Shown here: in pieces, positions 16,155-23,933 of the stretch
Numbering within the stretch: position 1 is the first letter of the stretch
Layout of the letters: every line of letters begins with the position of its first letter
From: Cohnella hashimotonis
GTDB taxonomy: Bacteria; Bacillota; Bacilli; Paenibacillales; Paenibacillaceae
DNA: 64,000 nt
Reading direction: 5' to 3'
NCBI RefSeq assembly: GCF_030014955.1
Contig: NZ_JAGRPV010000001.1
Location: 1,302,001 to 1,366,000 of the forward strand
Notes under the pieces: model-generated
The model's database searches: none
What the model was told of the DNA's origin: nothing
What the model saw: only the letters and a program-made list of their open reading frames with translations
Made by a program: the position numbers and the translations under genes

Positions 16155-18461
16155 ATGTTCAAGTTTGCAACGACAGCAAGCAGATCGCTGACGGCATGGC
16201 TGGTACTGGCTCTGATCATCGCCACGTTTTCCGCCGGCGTCATCCGTCCGGAGCGGGCTCACGCCTACACGGCAGGCAGTCTGATCGCCAAGGTGAGCAC
16301 GGACAAGGCGAGGTACAACCCCGGCAGCCCGGTCACGATCACCGTCAAGCTGGTTAATTCGACCGGAGCGGCCGTCAACAACGGCACGGTGACCTTGTCC
16401 TTCAAGCACCTGGAAAACGAGCTTCCCGGCACGTCCCAGGTCAAGACGTTCTCGCTCGCCTCGGGCGGCTCGACGTCGCTAACGTACACGTGGACGTCGC
16501 CGTCGACGGACTTTCAGGGCTATGCCGTCGAGGCATGGGCGAAGGATTCCGCAGGCACGATAGTCGACAACCGCAATACCGCGGTGGACGTTTCCTCCAA
16601 CTGGACCAAATTTCCGCGCTACGGCTTTCTGTCTATTTTCCCGAACCAATCCGCAAGCGCTTCCTCGGCGACCGTAGACATGCTCAAGGATTATCATATC
16701 AATGCGCTCCAGTTCTACGACTGGCAGTGGAAGCACCATATGCCGGTCAAAGGCAGCACGGCGAATCCGGACGCGAGCTGGCCTGACATCGCCAATCGCA
16801 CGATTTACAAGCAGACGGTAGTCGACTATATCAACGCTTCCCACAACAGCAATATCTCGGCGATGAACTACAACCTGATCAACGGCGCCGTCGACGGCTA
16901 CGGAGAGGACGGCTCGGGCGTCAGCAATCAATGGGGATTGTTCAACGGTCCGGACCACGGCACCCAGGCTTCCGTCTCCATGCCGGGCGGGTGGGCGACG
17001 TCCCATTTGTGGACCTTTAATCCGGCCGATACGGGCTGGCAGAACTATATTATCGGCAAGGAGCAGCAAGTGTTCGACGCCTTTGCCTTCGACGGCTGGC
17101 ATGTGGACCAGCTCGGCAATCCAGGAACGAAGTACGACTATGCCGGCAACGCCGTCTCGTTTCAAAATACGTTCAAGCCGTTTCTGAACGCGGCCAAGGC
17201 CGCGCTCGGCAAGACGATCGTGTTCAACAACGTGGACGAATACGGCAGAATTCCGACGGCCCAGAGCAACGTCGATATGATGTACACGGAGCTGTGGGGC
17301 GCGCGGAGCTTCTCGAACGTCAAGACCGTGCTCGACTTCCAGACGGGCGACAGCGGCGGCAAGGCATCCGTTTTCCCGCTCTATATGAACTACAATTACC
17401 AGAACAATTTTACCGACGCCAATCCCGGCTACTTTAACACCCCGGGCGTACTGCTCGCCGATGCCGGATTTTTCGCCATGGGCGCCCAGCATCTGGAGCT
17501 CGGCGACGACCTGAAGATGCTGGACCACGAATATTTCCCGAACCACCACCTGGTTATGACCGACGATCTGAAAAAGCGGCTCCTGAATTACTATGACTTC
17601 GCGGTGGCCTATGAAAACCTGCTTCGCGACGGGCTGACCAACACCACGAATGCCGTCTCGCTGAACGGTCTGGCTTCGAGCGCGACATCCGACGCCAATA
17701 AAGTATGGACCTTCACCAAAGCGGGCAACGGCTACGATGTCATTCAGATGGTCAACCAGCTGGGCATCGCGAATACCGACATTCGCGATTCGGACGCCAA
17801 CAAGCCGGCGCCGACCTCACAATCGAACGTGAGCGTCAAATACTATTACGGCTCCGGCACGGTGAACAGCGTCAACTTCGCTTCTCCCGATTACGAGAAC
17901 GGGAAAACGTCTCAGCTGAACTTCACGACAGGGGCCGACACGGGCGGCGCCTATGTGCAGTTCACCATCCCGACTCTGCAATACTGGGACATGGTGTACA
18001 TCAAGAAGGGCAACAGCTCCCAGAGCATCGCAGTGACGAATCCGGGCTTCGAAACGGGCGACATCTCCGGCTGGACGGAGTGGCATCCGAGCGGCCAGAC
18101 GGCGAAGTACGGCGTAGACGCGAACGATGCGCACAGCGGCGGCTTCAAGCTGTATTTCTGGCATACGGCGGCTTACCAGCAGAGCGTTCATCAGGTCAAG
18201 ACCGGACTCGCCAACGGTTCCTATACGCTCAGCGCATGGGTCAAAGCGACGGCCTACGGCGGCGCCCCGACATTTTGCAGGATGGAAGCGACCAACAACG
18301 GAAGCGGGGATCTATACACGAACATGACCGTGGACGGAACGTGGCGATACTATACGTCAACCGTAACGGTCAGCAACGGGCAGCTGGATATCGGATTTTA
18401 CGTCAATTCGCCCGGATCGACCTCCATGCAGATCGACGACGTGGCGCTCGTTAAAAATTAA
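16155..18461 (+). CDS. Secreted GH66 dextranase / cycloisomaltooligosaccharide glucanotransferase-like enzyme
   Basis: A 768-residue secreted enzyme: signal peptide ending at about residue 34 (AHA), an Ig-like N-domain (about 38-150), the GH66 barrel and a C-terminal jelly-roll carbohydrate-binding-type domain (about 630-768, from VTNPGFETGDISGWTEWHPS). GH66 signatures are PRYGFLSIFPNQ, NALQFYDWQWKHHMPVKG, FDGWHVDQLG (likely nucleophile Asp318) and MMYTELW (likely acid/base Glu379). It cleaves or transglycosylates alpha-1,6-glucan. The region between the catalytic barrel and the end is short, so simple dextranase is as likely as cyclising activity. The start at 16155 has a perfect GAAGGAGG; the open frame extends further upstream without support. 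Confidence 0.88.
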   Translation: MFKFATTASRSLTAWLVLALIIATFSAGVIRPERAHAYTAGSLIAKVSTDKARYNPGSPVTITVKLVNSTGAAVNNGTVTLSFKHLENELPGTSQVKTFSLASGGSTSLTYTWTSPSTDFQGYAVEAWAKDSAGTIVDNRNTAVDVSSNWTKFPRYGFLSIFPNQSASASSATVDMLKDYHINALQFYDWQWKHHMPVKGSTANPDASWPDIANRTIYKQTVVDYINASHNSNISAMNYNLINGAVDGYGEDGSGVSNQWGLFNGPDHGTQASVSMPGGWATSHLWTFNPADTGWQNYIIGKEQQVFDAFAFDGWHVDQLGNPGTKYDYAGNAVSFQNTFKPFLNAAKAALGKTIVFNNVDEYGRIPTAQSNVDMMYTELWGARSFSNVKTVLDFQTGDSGGKASVFPLYMNYNYQNNFTDANPGYFNTPGVLLADAGFFAMGAQHLELGDDLKMLDHEYFPNHHLVMTDDLKKRLLNYYDFAVAYENLLRDGLTNTTNAVSLNGLASSATSDANKVWTFTKAGNGYDVIQMVNQLGIANTDIRDSDANKPAPTSQSNVSVKYYYGSGTVNSVNFASPDYENGKTSQLNFTTGADTGGAYVQFTIPTLQYWDMVYIKKGNSSQSIAVTNPGFETGDISGWTEWHPSGQTAKYGVDANDAHSGGFKLYFWHTAAYQQSVHQVKTGLANGSYTLSAWVKATAYGGAPTFCRMEATNNGSGDLYTNMTVDGTWRYYTSTVTVSNGQLDIGFYVNSPGSTSMQIDDVALVKN

Positions 18462-18514
18462 GGAGAAATAGACGCCGGCTCGCGGTCGAGCAGCGGAGTC
18501 GTGAGCAGAAGCAC

Positions 18515-18554
18515 CTTAAGCGTGGCAACGCAGCCACGCTTGAGGCGTTTTTTT
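18515..18554 (+). terminator. Terminator after the GH66 gene
   Basis: AAGCGTGGC (18518-18526) pairs with GCCACGCTT (18533-18541), followed a few bases later by a run of seven T. It closes the carbohydrate locus. Confidence 0.8.
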
Positions 18555-18628
18555 CGCGCAAAAAGAACATTAAAAAGCACCCGGTTCCGGTAGGAACGGG
18601 CGCTCTGCTCGCGGTCTGGGTAAGGGAA

Positions 18629-18778
18629 TCAGGAAATTACTTGCTTGATGATCACGGCGATCAGGAACACGAGGAACATGAAGCCGAACATGCCGCCGAA
18701 TCCGAATACGAGATCCTGCAAGTCGTCGCGGGGTTCTTCGTTCACGTGCTGGCGCGGATCTTGTACATAATTGTCCAT
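18629..18778 (-). CDS. Small single-span membrane protein, 49 residues (YqzM-like?)
   Basis: A short gene that is easy to miss. The product starts MDNYVQDPRQHVNEEP, continues with a polar DDLQDL segment, and ends with one membrane helix (FGGMFGFMFLVFLIAVII) and KQVIS. An AGGAGG site lies 6 nt before the ATG, and a sigma-A-like promoter lies upstream on the minus strand (TTTACA-18-TATACT). The layout, an acidic or polar head then a single C-terminal helix ending in IIK, resembles the YqzM family of Bacillus, whose role is unknown. The family link is tentative; the gene itself is well supported. Confidence 0.7.
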   Translation of the reverse strand: MDNYVQDPRQHVNEEPRDDLQDLVFGFGGMFGFMFLVFLIAVIIKQVIS

Positions 18779-18811
18779 GGGGAAATCCTCCTGAAACAAG
18801 TCATTACCGAT

Positions 18812-18841
18812 AGTATACCCAACTTCGTAAACGCTTGTAAA
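18812..18841 (-). promoter_or_regulatory. Sigma-A-like promoter of the small membrane protein gene
   Basis: Read on the minus strand: TTTACA, 18 bp, TATACT. It sits 34 nt before the start codon at 18778. Confidence 0.6.
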
Positions 18842-18858
18842 GAAACTCTTTTCTTCTG

Positions 18859-18867
18859 TGGTACAAT
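18859..18867 (+). promoter_or_regulatory. Extended -10 promoter of uvrC
   Basis: TGG-TACAAT is an extended -10 element 80 nt before uvrC. No clear -35 and no LexA-type GAAC-N4-GTTC box were seen. Confidence 0.45.
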
Positions 18868-18947
18868 AGAAAATACGGGATCACATGATCGCATCGGGCG
18901 GTCGTCATCCTCCGAACTCATTTATTTTCGGGAGGCGCAATATCATC

Positions 18948-21017
18948 ATGGACGTCCAAGCCAATCCGCCGCTGCCGAGCCGCGAGCAGGCGGCCGAACA
19001 TATACGCAACAAGCTTGCGCTGCTGCCGGACCAGCCGGGCTGCTACCTGATGAAAAACGCTGACGGCGTCATCATCTACGTCGGCAAAGCCAAGGTGCTT
19101 AAAAACCGGGTACGCTCCTACTTTATAGGCAGCCACAACGGGAAAACGCAAAGGCTCGTGAGCGAGATCCGCGATTTCGAGTACATCGTCACCGGCAGCA
19201 ACATGGAGGCGCTCATCCTCGAGTGCAACCTGATCAAGGAGCATATGCCCCGGTACAATGTGCTACTGAAGGACGACAAGTCCTTTCCCTATATCAAGAT
19301 CACCAGCGAGAAGCATCCTAAGCTCGAGGTCGTGCGCCGCGTGCTCAAGGACAAAGGGAAATACTTCGGGCCTTATCCGAACGCCTTTGCCGCGCAGGAG
19401 ACCAAGAAGCTGCTAGACCGGCTGTACCCGCTGCGCAAGTGCAATACGCTGCCGGACAAAGTATGCCTGTACTACCATCTCGGACAGTGCGTCGCGCCGT
19501 GCGAATACCCGGTCGAGCCGTCCGAATACGAGCGAATGGTGGCCGAGGTGACGCGGTTTTTGAACGGTGGCCACGGCGATATCAAGCGGGAGCTGCAGCG
19601 CAAAATGGAGGCGGCCGCAGGCGAGCTTGAATTCGAGCGCGCGCGCGAGTACCGCGACCAGATCCAGGCGATCGAGTCGCTCATGGAAAAGCAGAAGATC
19701 ACGATGACAGACGCCAAAGACCGCGACGTGTTCGGCTACGCCGTCGATAAAGGCTGGATGTGCGTGCAGATTCTTTACATGCGCCAGGGCAAGATGATCC
19801 AGCGGCACGTGTCCGTTTTCCCCTATTACGGGGAAGCCTACGAGGACTTCATGACCTATGTTGCCCAATATTATTCGGAAAATCCGGCTTTGCCGCGCGA
19901 AGTGCTGCTGCCGGTGACGCCCGGCGAAGCTGCGGAAGCGGAGAGCGCGCCGGCGGCGAGCGAGGGGGCTGGCGTCATGGCCGCCGCCGGCAAGCTGAAC
20001 GACGCGCTGATCGAGCGGGTCGCGGCTTCGGCGGACGAGACGGAATCGGCCGAAGGCGATGCAGAGGAGGAGGGCGCGGCGCAAGCAGGTTCGGAGGCTG
20101 CCTCCGGTACCGCGGCCGACGACGAGTCGGGCGGCGAGCTCGGCGAATCGCTGCGCAGCTGGCTCAAGATCAAGGTGTCGGTGCCGAAGCGCGGCTCCAA
20201 GCGCCATCTCGTCGCGATGGCCGCCGACAACGCCAAGGTCGCGCTCGAGGAGAAGTTCCGCATGATCGAACGCGATCAGGAGCGCAGCGTCAAGGCGTCC
20301 GAGGGGCTCGCGGAGTGGCTGGGCATCCCGTCCGCGCACCGCATCGAGGCGTTCGACAACTCCAACATGCAGGGCGCGTCGCCCGTATCTGCCATGGTCG
20401 TTTTCACCGACGGCAAGCCCGACCGCAAGGAATACCGCAAGTACAACGTTCGTACCGTCACCGGGCCGGACGACTACGAGACGATGCGCGAGGTCGTGCG
20501 CAGGCGCTACGAGCGGGTGCTAAAGGAAGGGCTGCAATTGCCCGACCTGATCGTCATCGACGGCGGCAGAGGGCAGATCGGCGCGGCCATCGATGTCCTG
20601 CAGAATGAGCTGGGCTTGTTCGTGCCGGTGTGCGGCCTCGCCAAGGACGCCAAGCACCGCACGGCGCAGCTGCTCGTAGGCGATCCCGCCGAAGTCGTGC
20701 CGCTGCCGCGCGACAGCCAGGAGTTCTACCTGCTGCAGCGCATTCAGGACGAGGTGCACCGCTTCGCGATCACGTTCCACCGCGAGAAGCGGGGCAAGTC
20801 GATGATTGCGTCCAAGCTCGACGCCATCCCCGGCATCGGCGAGAAGCGCCGCAAGCAGCTGCTCAAGCACTTCGGCTCGCTCAAGGCGATTCGCGAGGCA
20901 TCGGTCGCCGACTTCAAGGCGGTGTCGATCGGCGAAGCGCTGGCCGCGCGTATTTTGGCTACTTTGAAAGAGGAGGAGGGCGGGGAATCGGCGGAGAACG
21001 CGGTTCCTTCGGTCTAG
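18948..21017 (+). CDS. uvrC: UvrABC excinuclease subunit C
   Basis: A 689-residue nuclease that makes both incisions in nucleotide excision repair with UvrA and UvrB. Domains in order: GIY-YIG (about 25-105, [18 protein letters not shown]), Cys-containing region ([21 protein letters not shown]), UVR UvrB-binding motif (about 225-258), RNase H-like C-nuclease (about 400-560, [12 protein letters not shown] and [15 protein letters not shown]) and tandem HhH ([22 protein letters not shown]). Between residues about 322 and 398 there is an Ala/Glu/Gly-rich insertion not usual in the family, making it some 90 residues longer than typical. The ATG at 18948 has GGAGGCG upstream; longer frame extension lacks support. 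Confidence 0.95.
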   Translation: MDVQANPPLPSREQAAEHIRNKLALLPDQPGCYLMKNADGVIIYVGKAKVLKNRVRSYFIGSHNGKTQRLVSEIRDFEYIVTGSNMEALILECNLIKEHMPRYNVLLKDDKSFPYIKITSEKHPKLEVVRRVLKDKGKYFGPYPNAFAAQETKKLLDRLYPLRKCNTLPDKVCLYYHLGQCVAPCEYPVEPSEYERMVAEVTRFLNGGHGDIKRELQRKMEAAAGELEFERAREYRDQIQAIESLMEKQKITMTDAKDRDVFGYAVDKGWMCVQILYMRQGKMIQRHVSVFPYYGEAYEDFMTYVAQYYSENPALPREVLLPVTPGEAAEAESAPAASEGAGVMAAAGKLNDALIERVAASADETESAEGDAEEEGAAQAGSEAASGTAADDESGGELGESLRSWLKIKVSVPKRGSKRHLVAMAADNAKVALEEKFRMIERDQERSVKASEGLAEWLGIPSAHRIEAFDNSNMQGASPVSAMVVFTDGKPDRKEYRKYNVRTVTGPDDYETMREVVRRRYERVLKEGLQLPDLIVIDGGRGQIGAAIDVLQNELGLFVPVCGLAKDAKHRTAQLLVGDPAEVVPLPRDSQEFYLLQRIQDEVHRFAITFHREKRGKSMIASKLDAIPGIGEKRRKQLLKHFGSLKAIREASVADFKAVSIGEALAARILATLKEEEGGESAENAVPSV

Positions 21018-21035
21018 GCGAAGCCGACGCATATG

Positions 21036-21081
21036 AAAACGGGATGACGCAGAAACGATTTCTGCGCGATCCCGTTTTTTT
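21036..21081 (+). terminator. Terminator after uvrC
   Basis: AACGGGAT (21038-21045) pairs with ATCCCGTT, enclosing an inner stem GCAGAAA-CGA-TTTCTGC, and is followed by seven T. Confidence 0.88.
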
Positions 21082-21112
21082 GTTAGGCGACGGACGAGCG
21101 AGCGGCGTGTTC

Positions 21113-21689
21113 ATGCACCAGAATGGTGCACGAAAGGCGTGCGAATGGTCGACGGACGAGCAAGCGGCGTGTTCGTGCACCAGAATGGTGCACGATAGAC
21201 ATGCCAATGGTCGACGGACGAGCGAGCGGCGTGTTCGTGCACCATTCTGGTGCACGACGAGCATCAGGCGAGGAGGATTCGCGGCGGGAGCTGCATCCGT
21301 GCACCAGAATGGTGCACGAAAGGCGTGCCAATGGTCGACGGACGAGCGAGCGGCGTGTTCGTGCACCATTCTGGTGCACGACGAGCATCAGGCGAGAATG
21401 ATTTGCGGCGGGAGCTGCATCCGTGCACCAGAATGGTGCACGATAGGCGTGCGAATGGTCGACGGACGAGCGAGCGGCGTGTTCGTGCACCATTCTGGTG
21501 CACGACGGGCATCAGGCGAGGAGGATTCGCGGCCGGAGCTGCATCCGTGCACCAGAATGGTGCACGATAGACGTGCGAATGGTCGACGGACGAGCGAGCG
21601 GCAGGTCCGTGCACCATTCTGGTGCACGACGGGCATCAGGCGAGAACGATTCGCGGCGGGAGCTGCATCCGTGCACCATTCAGGTGCGC
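21113..21689. repeat. Array of ten 19-bp palindromes at exact 62-bp spacing
   Basis: GTGCACCA-(GAA or TTC)-TGGTGCAC occurs at 21113, 21175, 21237, 21299, 21361, 21423, 21485, 21547, 21609 and 21671. Every step is 62 bp. The first copy has one outer mismatch and the last has two changes. The 43-bp intervals fall into two repeated types, A (ending GCGGCGTGTTC) and B (ending GAGCTGCATCC), alternating to give a 124-bp composite unit. Neither 62 nor 124 is a multiple of three, so the array is not a coding repeat despite open frames across it. Confidence 0.95.
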
Positions 21690-21735
21690 GATAGACAGGC
21701 GAATGGTGGCGTAATGAAATTGTCACAAAAAAGAG

Positions 21736-21764
21736 TTGACGCTGGACTCCGTTCGTTTTATATT
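21736..21764 (+). promoter_or_regulatory. Promoter of the siderophore-binding protein gene
   Basis: TTGACG (21736-21741) and TATATT (21759-21764) are 17 bp apart, immediately upstream of the Fur box. Confidence 0.7.
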
Positions 21765-21783
21765 GATAACGATTATCATTATC
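21765..21783 (+). promoter_or_regulatory. Fur box
   Basis: GATAACGATTATCATTATC matches 17 of 19 positions of the classical Fur box GATAATGATAATCATTATC. It lies at the expected transcription start, so iron-bound Fur should block this promoter. Confidence 0.88.
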
Positions 21784-21806
21784 GAAATTAAAGCGGGGTT
21801 AGTTAA

Positions 21807-22820
21807 TTGCGTACAAACAGAAATTGGACAATACTCGTTATGCTGCTTTTGACTGTGATCGCGAGTGCATGCGGCAAAAATGCCAACGAAGGCGCGTCTT
21901 CGACCGAATCTGCAGCTCCGGCGGCAGCGTCGGTTGGGACGTCCGCGCAGTCGGCTTCACCGGAAGCATCAGCTTCGTCCACTGCCACGAGCACTAAAAA
22001 AATTACGGACGCCAAAGGCCGCGAGGTCGAAATTCCGACCGATCCGAAGCGAGTCGTGTACGTCGGCAGCGATCCGGGTGATCTGCTGGCGCTGGGCGTT
22101 AAGCCGATCGGCGCGAGCCTGAGCGTCATCGGCAGCCAGGTGGCGTACGGCGATAGGCTTCAAGGCATTGCGGACGTCGGTTATCCCGCCAACCTTGAGA
22201 AAGTAACGGCGCAAAATCCGGATCTTATTATTTTTAACGACTGGGACGATCAGGGGCTGGCTCCGCTGGAGAAAATCGCGCCGACCGTCGCCATTTCGGA
22301 AAACGGCGGTTTCGTGCGCATGCGCGAGATCGCCGGCGTGCTGGGCAAGGAAACGGCTGCGGACGATTATATCGCGGCATACGATGCGAAGGTGAAGCAG
22401 ACGAAGGAACTGTTGGCGCAACAAGGCAAGCAGGGCCGGTCGGCTACCGTGCTGCTCATGATGGGCAAGGTGCTGTACGTCATGGGCCACCAAGGACTCT
22501 CCGTGTCTCTGTATGACGCGCTCGGGTATGTGCCGCCGGCTAAAGTGCAAGCGTTGATCGACGGCGACGAGCGGTTTGCCGAGATCTCGGTAGAGGTCAT
22601 GTCGGACTACATCGGAGACGAGCTGTACATTTTAAAGGACGAGGAAGACGAAACCAAAGCGCAGGCGGAGGCGCTGTTCACGAGCAGCTTGTGGAAGTCG
22701 TTGCCTGCGGTCAAAAACGGCCAGGTGCACACGATGGATAGTCAATGGAATTTCGACGATCCGGTCACGCGGACGATGCTGCTGGATGAACTGCAAGGCT
22801 TGAACGGTTCCGCAGGCTGA
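21807..22820 (+). CDS. Iron-siderophore ABC transporter substrate-binding lipoprotein
   Basis: A 337-residue lipoprotein: hydrophobic signal, lipobox ASAC (Cys about residue 22), an Ala/Ser/Thr linker, then a FecB/FhuD-type (cluster 8) binding domain with ITDAKGREVEIPTDPKRVVYVGS, NLEKVTAQNPDLIIFNDW and a final KNGQVHTMDSQWNFDDPVTRTMLLDEL. It should bind a ferric siderophore outside the cell. The start is TTG 21807 with a weak GCGGGG site. The Fur box and promoter lie directly upstream. No permease or ATPase gene adjoins it, so it is an orphan binding protein serving a transporter elsewhere. Confidence 0.88.
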   Translation: MRTNRNWTILVMLLLTVIASACGKNANEGASSTESAAPAAASVGTSAQSASPEASASSTATSTKKITDAKGREVEIPTDPKRVVYVGSDPGDLLALGVKPIGASLSVIGSQVAYGDRLQGIADVGYPANLEKVTAQNPDLIIFNDWDDQGLAPLEKIAPTVAISENGGFVRMREIAGVLGKETAADDYIAAYDAKVKQTKELLAQQGKQGRSATVLLMMGKVLYVMGHQGLSVSLYDALGYVPPAKVQALIDGDERFAEISVEVMSDYIGDELYILKDEEDETKAQAEALFTSSLWKSLPAVKNGQVHTMDSQWNFDDPVTRTMLLDELQGLNGSAG

Positions 22821-22850
22821 ACCAGAACGCGGACAGGACGAATCGAGGAA

Positions 22851-22899
22851 AGGCAGACGCGAAGAGAAGAAAGCTTCTCTCGACGCGGCTGCCTTTTTG
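22851..22899 (+). terminator. Terminator after the siderophore-binding protein gene
   Basis: A long hairpin: AGGCAG-CGCG...GAGAAG-AAAG-CTTCTC...CGCGG-CTGCCT followed by TTTTTGC. Confidence 0.85.
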
Positions 22900-22995
22900 C
22901 TTTTTAAAAAATAACTGCACGGTAATCGCCAACTAGGCTATACTACCAATAATATGCAATTTCAGTCCGTTATTCGATTCCAAGGGAGTACTGTC

Positions 22996-23305
22996 ATGTC
23001 AGCCTTTCTCCGTCAGTTCCGCTATTGATCCTCGCCGGTTGTATTCTCCTCGCAGGATTCGTCGTTTGCATCGTTGCTTTGATATCAGAAATTAGAAACT
23101 GGGACTTTCGTTCGCGGCCGCCGCTCCGTTTCTGATCGCAGGATACGTCGTATACGCGCGGATCGAAACGCGGAAGCTTGCGGAGACCAAGCAAAGCATG
23201 CAGCGATGGCCGCCCGGAGCTTTGCGACAGCAGAAGTGGAAGCAGGACCAAGACCAAGAACATCGGATGATCATCGATCCGCCGCAATCCAATCAAAATC
23301 GTTAA
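22996..23305 (+). pseudogene. Decayed, internally deleted copy of the downstream membrane protein gene
   Basis: The start ATG 22996 begins MSAFLRQF, matching MLAFLRQF of the next gene. A one-base loss then shifts the frame; in the shifted frame LLILAGCILLAGF matches LVLAGCILIAGLL. After a deletion of the extracytoplasmic domain, a third segment from about 23097 reads LGLSFAAAAPFLIAGYVVYARIETRKLAETK, matching KWGLFFAAAAPFLLADFVMHIRLERRKLVKTK at the end of the downstream gene. The frame ends at TAA 23303-23305. So this is a tandem duplicate that has lost function. The family is unknown to me. Confidence 0.8.
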
Positions 23306-23320
23306 CCGAGGAGCGCTCAC

Positions 23321-23933
23321 ATGCTCGCTTTTTTGCGCCAATTCGGCCCCCTCGTTCTCGCCGGCTGCATCCTCATCGCCGGTCTTTTGACGAGCGCCAT
23401 CGCCTTCTTCTCCGGGTTTCATAACCGCGAATACGTCGCTCTAAACGCTAAAACGGTCGTCCATTTAAAGCCGGGCGAATATGAGATTTTTTATGAATGG
23501 ATCGGCGATATAAACGGAAGCAGCGCGTCCGCCCCCATGCCAAGCCATCCAAGCGGCCGGCTGTTCGATCAGGTAATCGCCATGGTAGACGATGGAAGGA
23601 TATCCCTTGATTTGACGGAGGATACGTCGGATGCCCTATATCTTAAAACGTATGAAAGGCGATCCGATGTATCGCTTTGATGTCGGGCAAAAAGGGGCGT
23701 ACGGCATCACATTAATCAGCAATACGCCGGGCCTGGAGGGGCAGGTCCGGTTTGCTGTGATGAGCGACGTGATCCATTTACTGCTGTTGGCGCTCCAAAA
23801 ATGGGGGCTGTTTTTTGCGGCCGCCGCTCCATTCTTGCTCGCCGACTTTGTCATGCATATACGTCTGGAGCGGCGTAAGCTCGTCAAAACAAAACTGGGC
23901 GCGCATCCCGAGATTACGCCGCAAGTCCTCTAA
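23321..23933 (+). pseudogene. Unknown two-helix membrane protein gene with a one-base frameshift
   Basis: The first frame (23321-23680) encodes an N-terminal membrane helix (LVLAGCILIAGLLTSAIAFF) and an extracytoplasmic domain; the second (to TAA 23933) encodes GDPMYRFDVGQKGAYGITL, a second helix (LFFAAAAPFLLADFV) and a basic tail. Deleting one A in GAAAGG near 23657 joins them as LKTYE-GDPMYRFDVG, a continuous protein of about 203 residues. So the gene carries either a recent frameshift or a sequencing error in a short A run. No known family was recognised. It has a GAGGAG ribosome-binding site. It is convergent with the protease gene and overlaps it by 4 nt. Confidence 0.75.

Noticed and set aside
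21113..21689. CRISPR array
   Set aside because: Regular 19-bp repeats with 43-bp intervals look CRISPR-like, but the intervals fall into only two near-identical types, the repeat is a nearly perfect palindrome, and no cas gene is near.
21083..21791. Open frames across the palindrome array on both strands
   Set aside because: They exist only because the 62-bp repeats lack stops in some frames; the unit is not a multiple of three and products read as shuffled repeats (VHHSGARRAS and similar).
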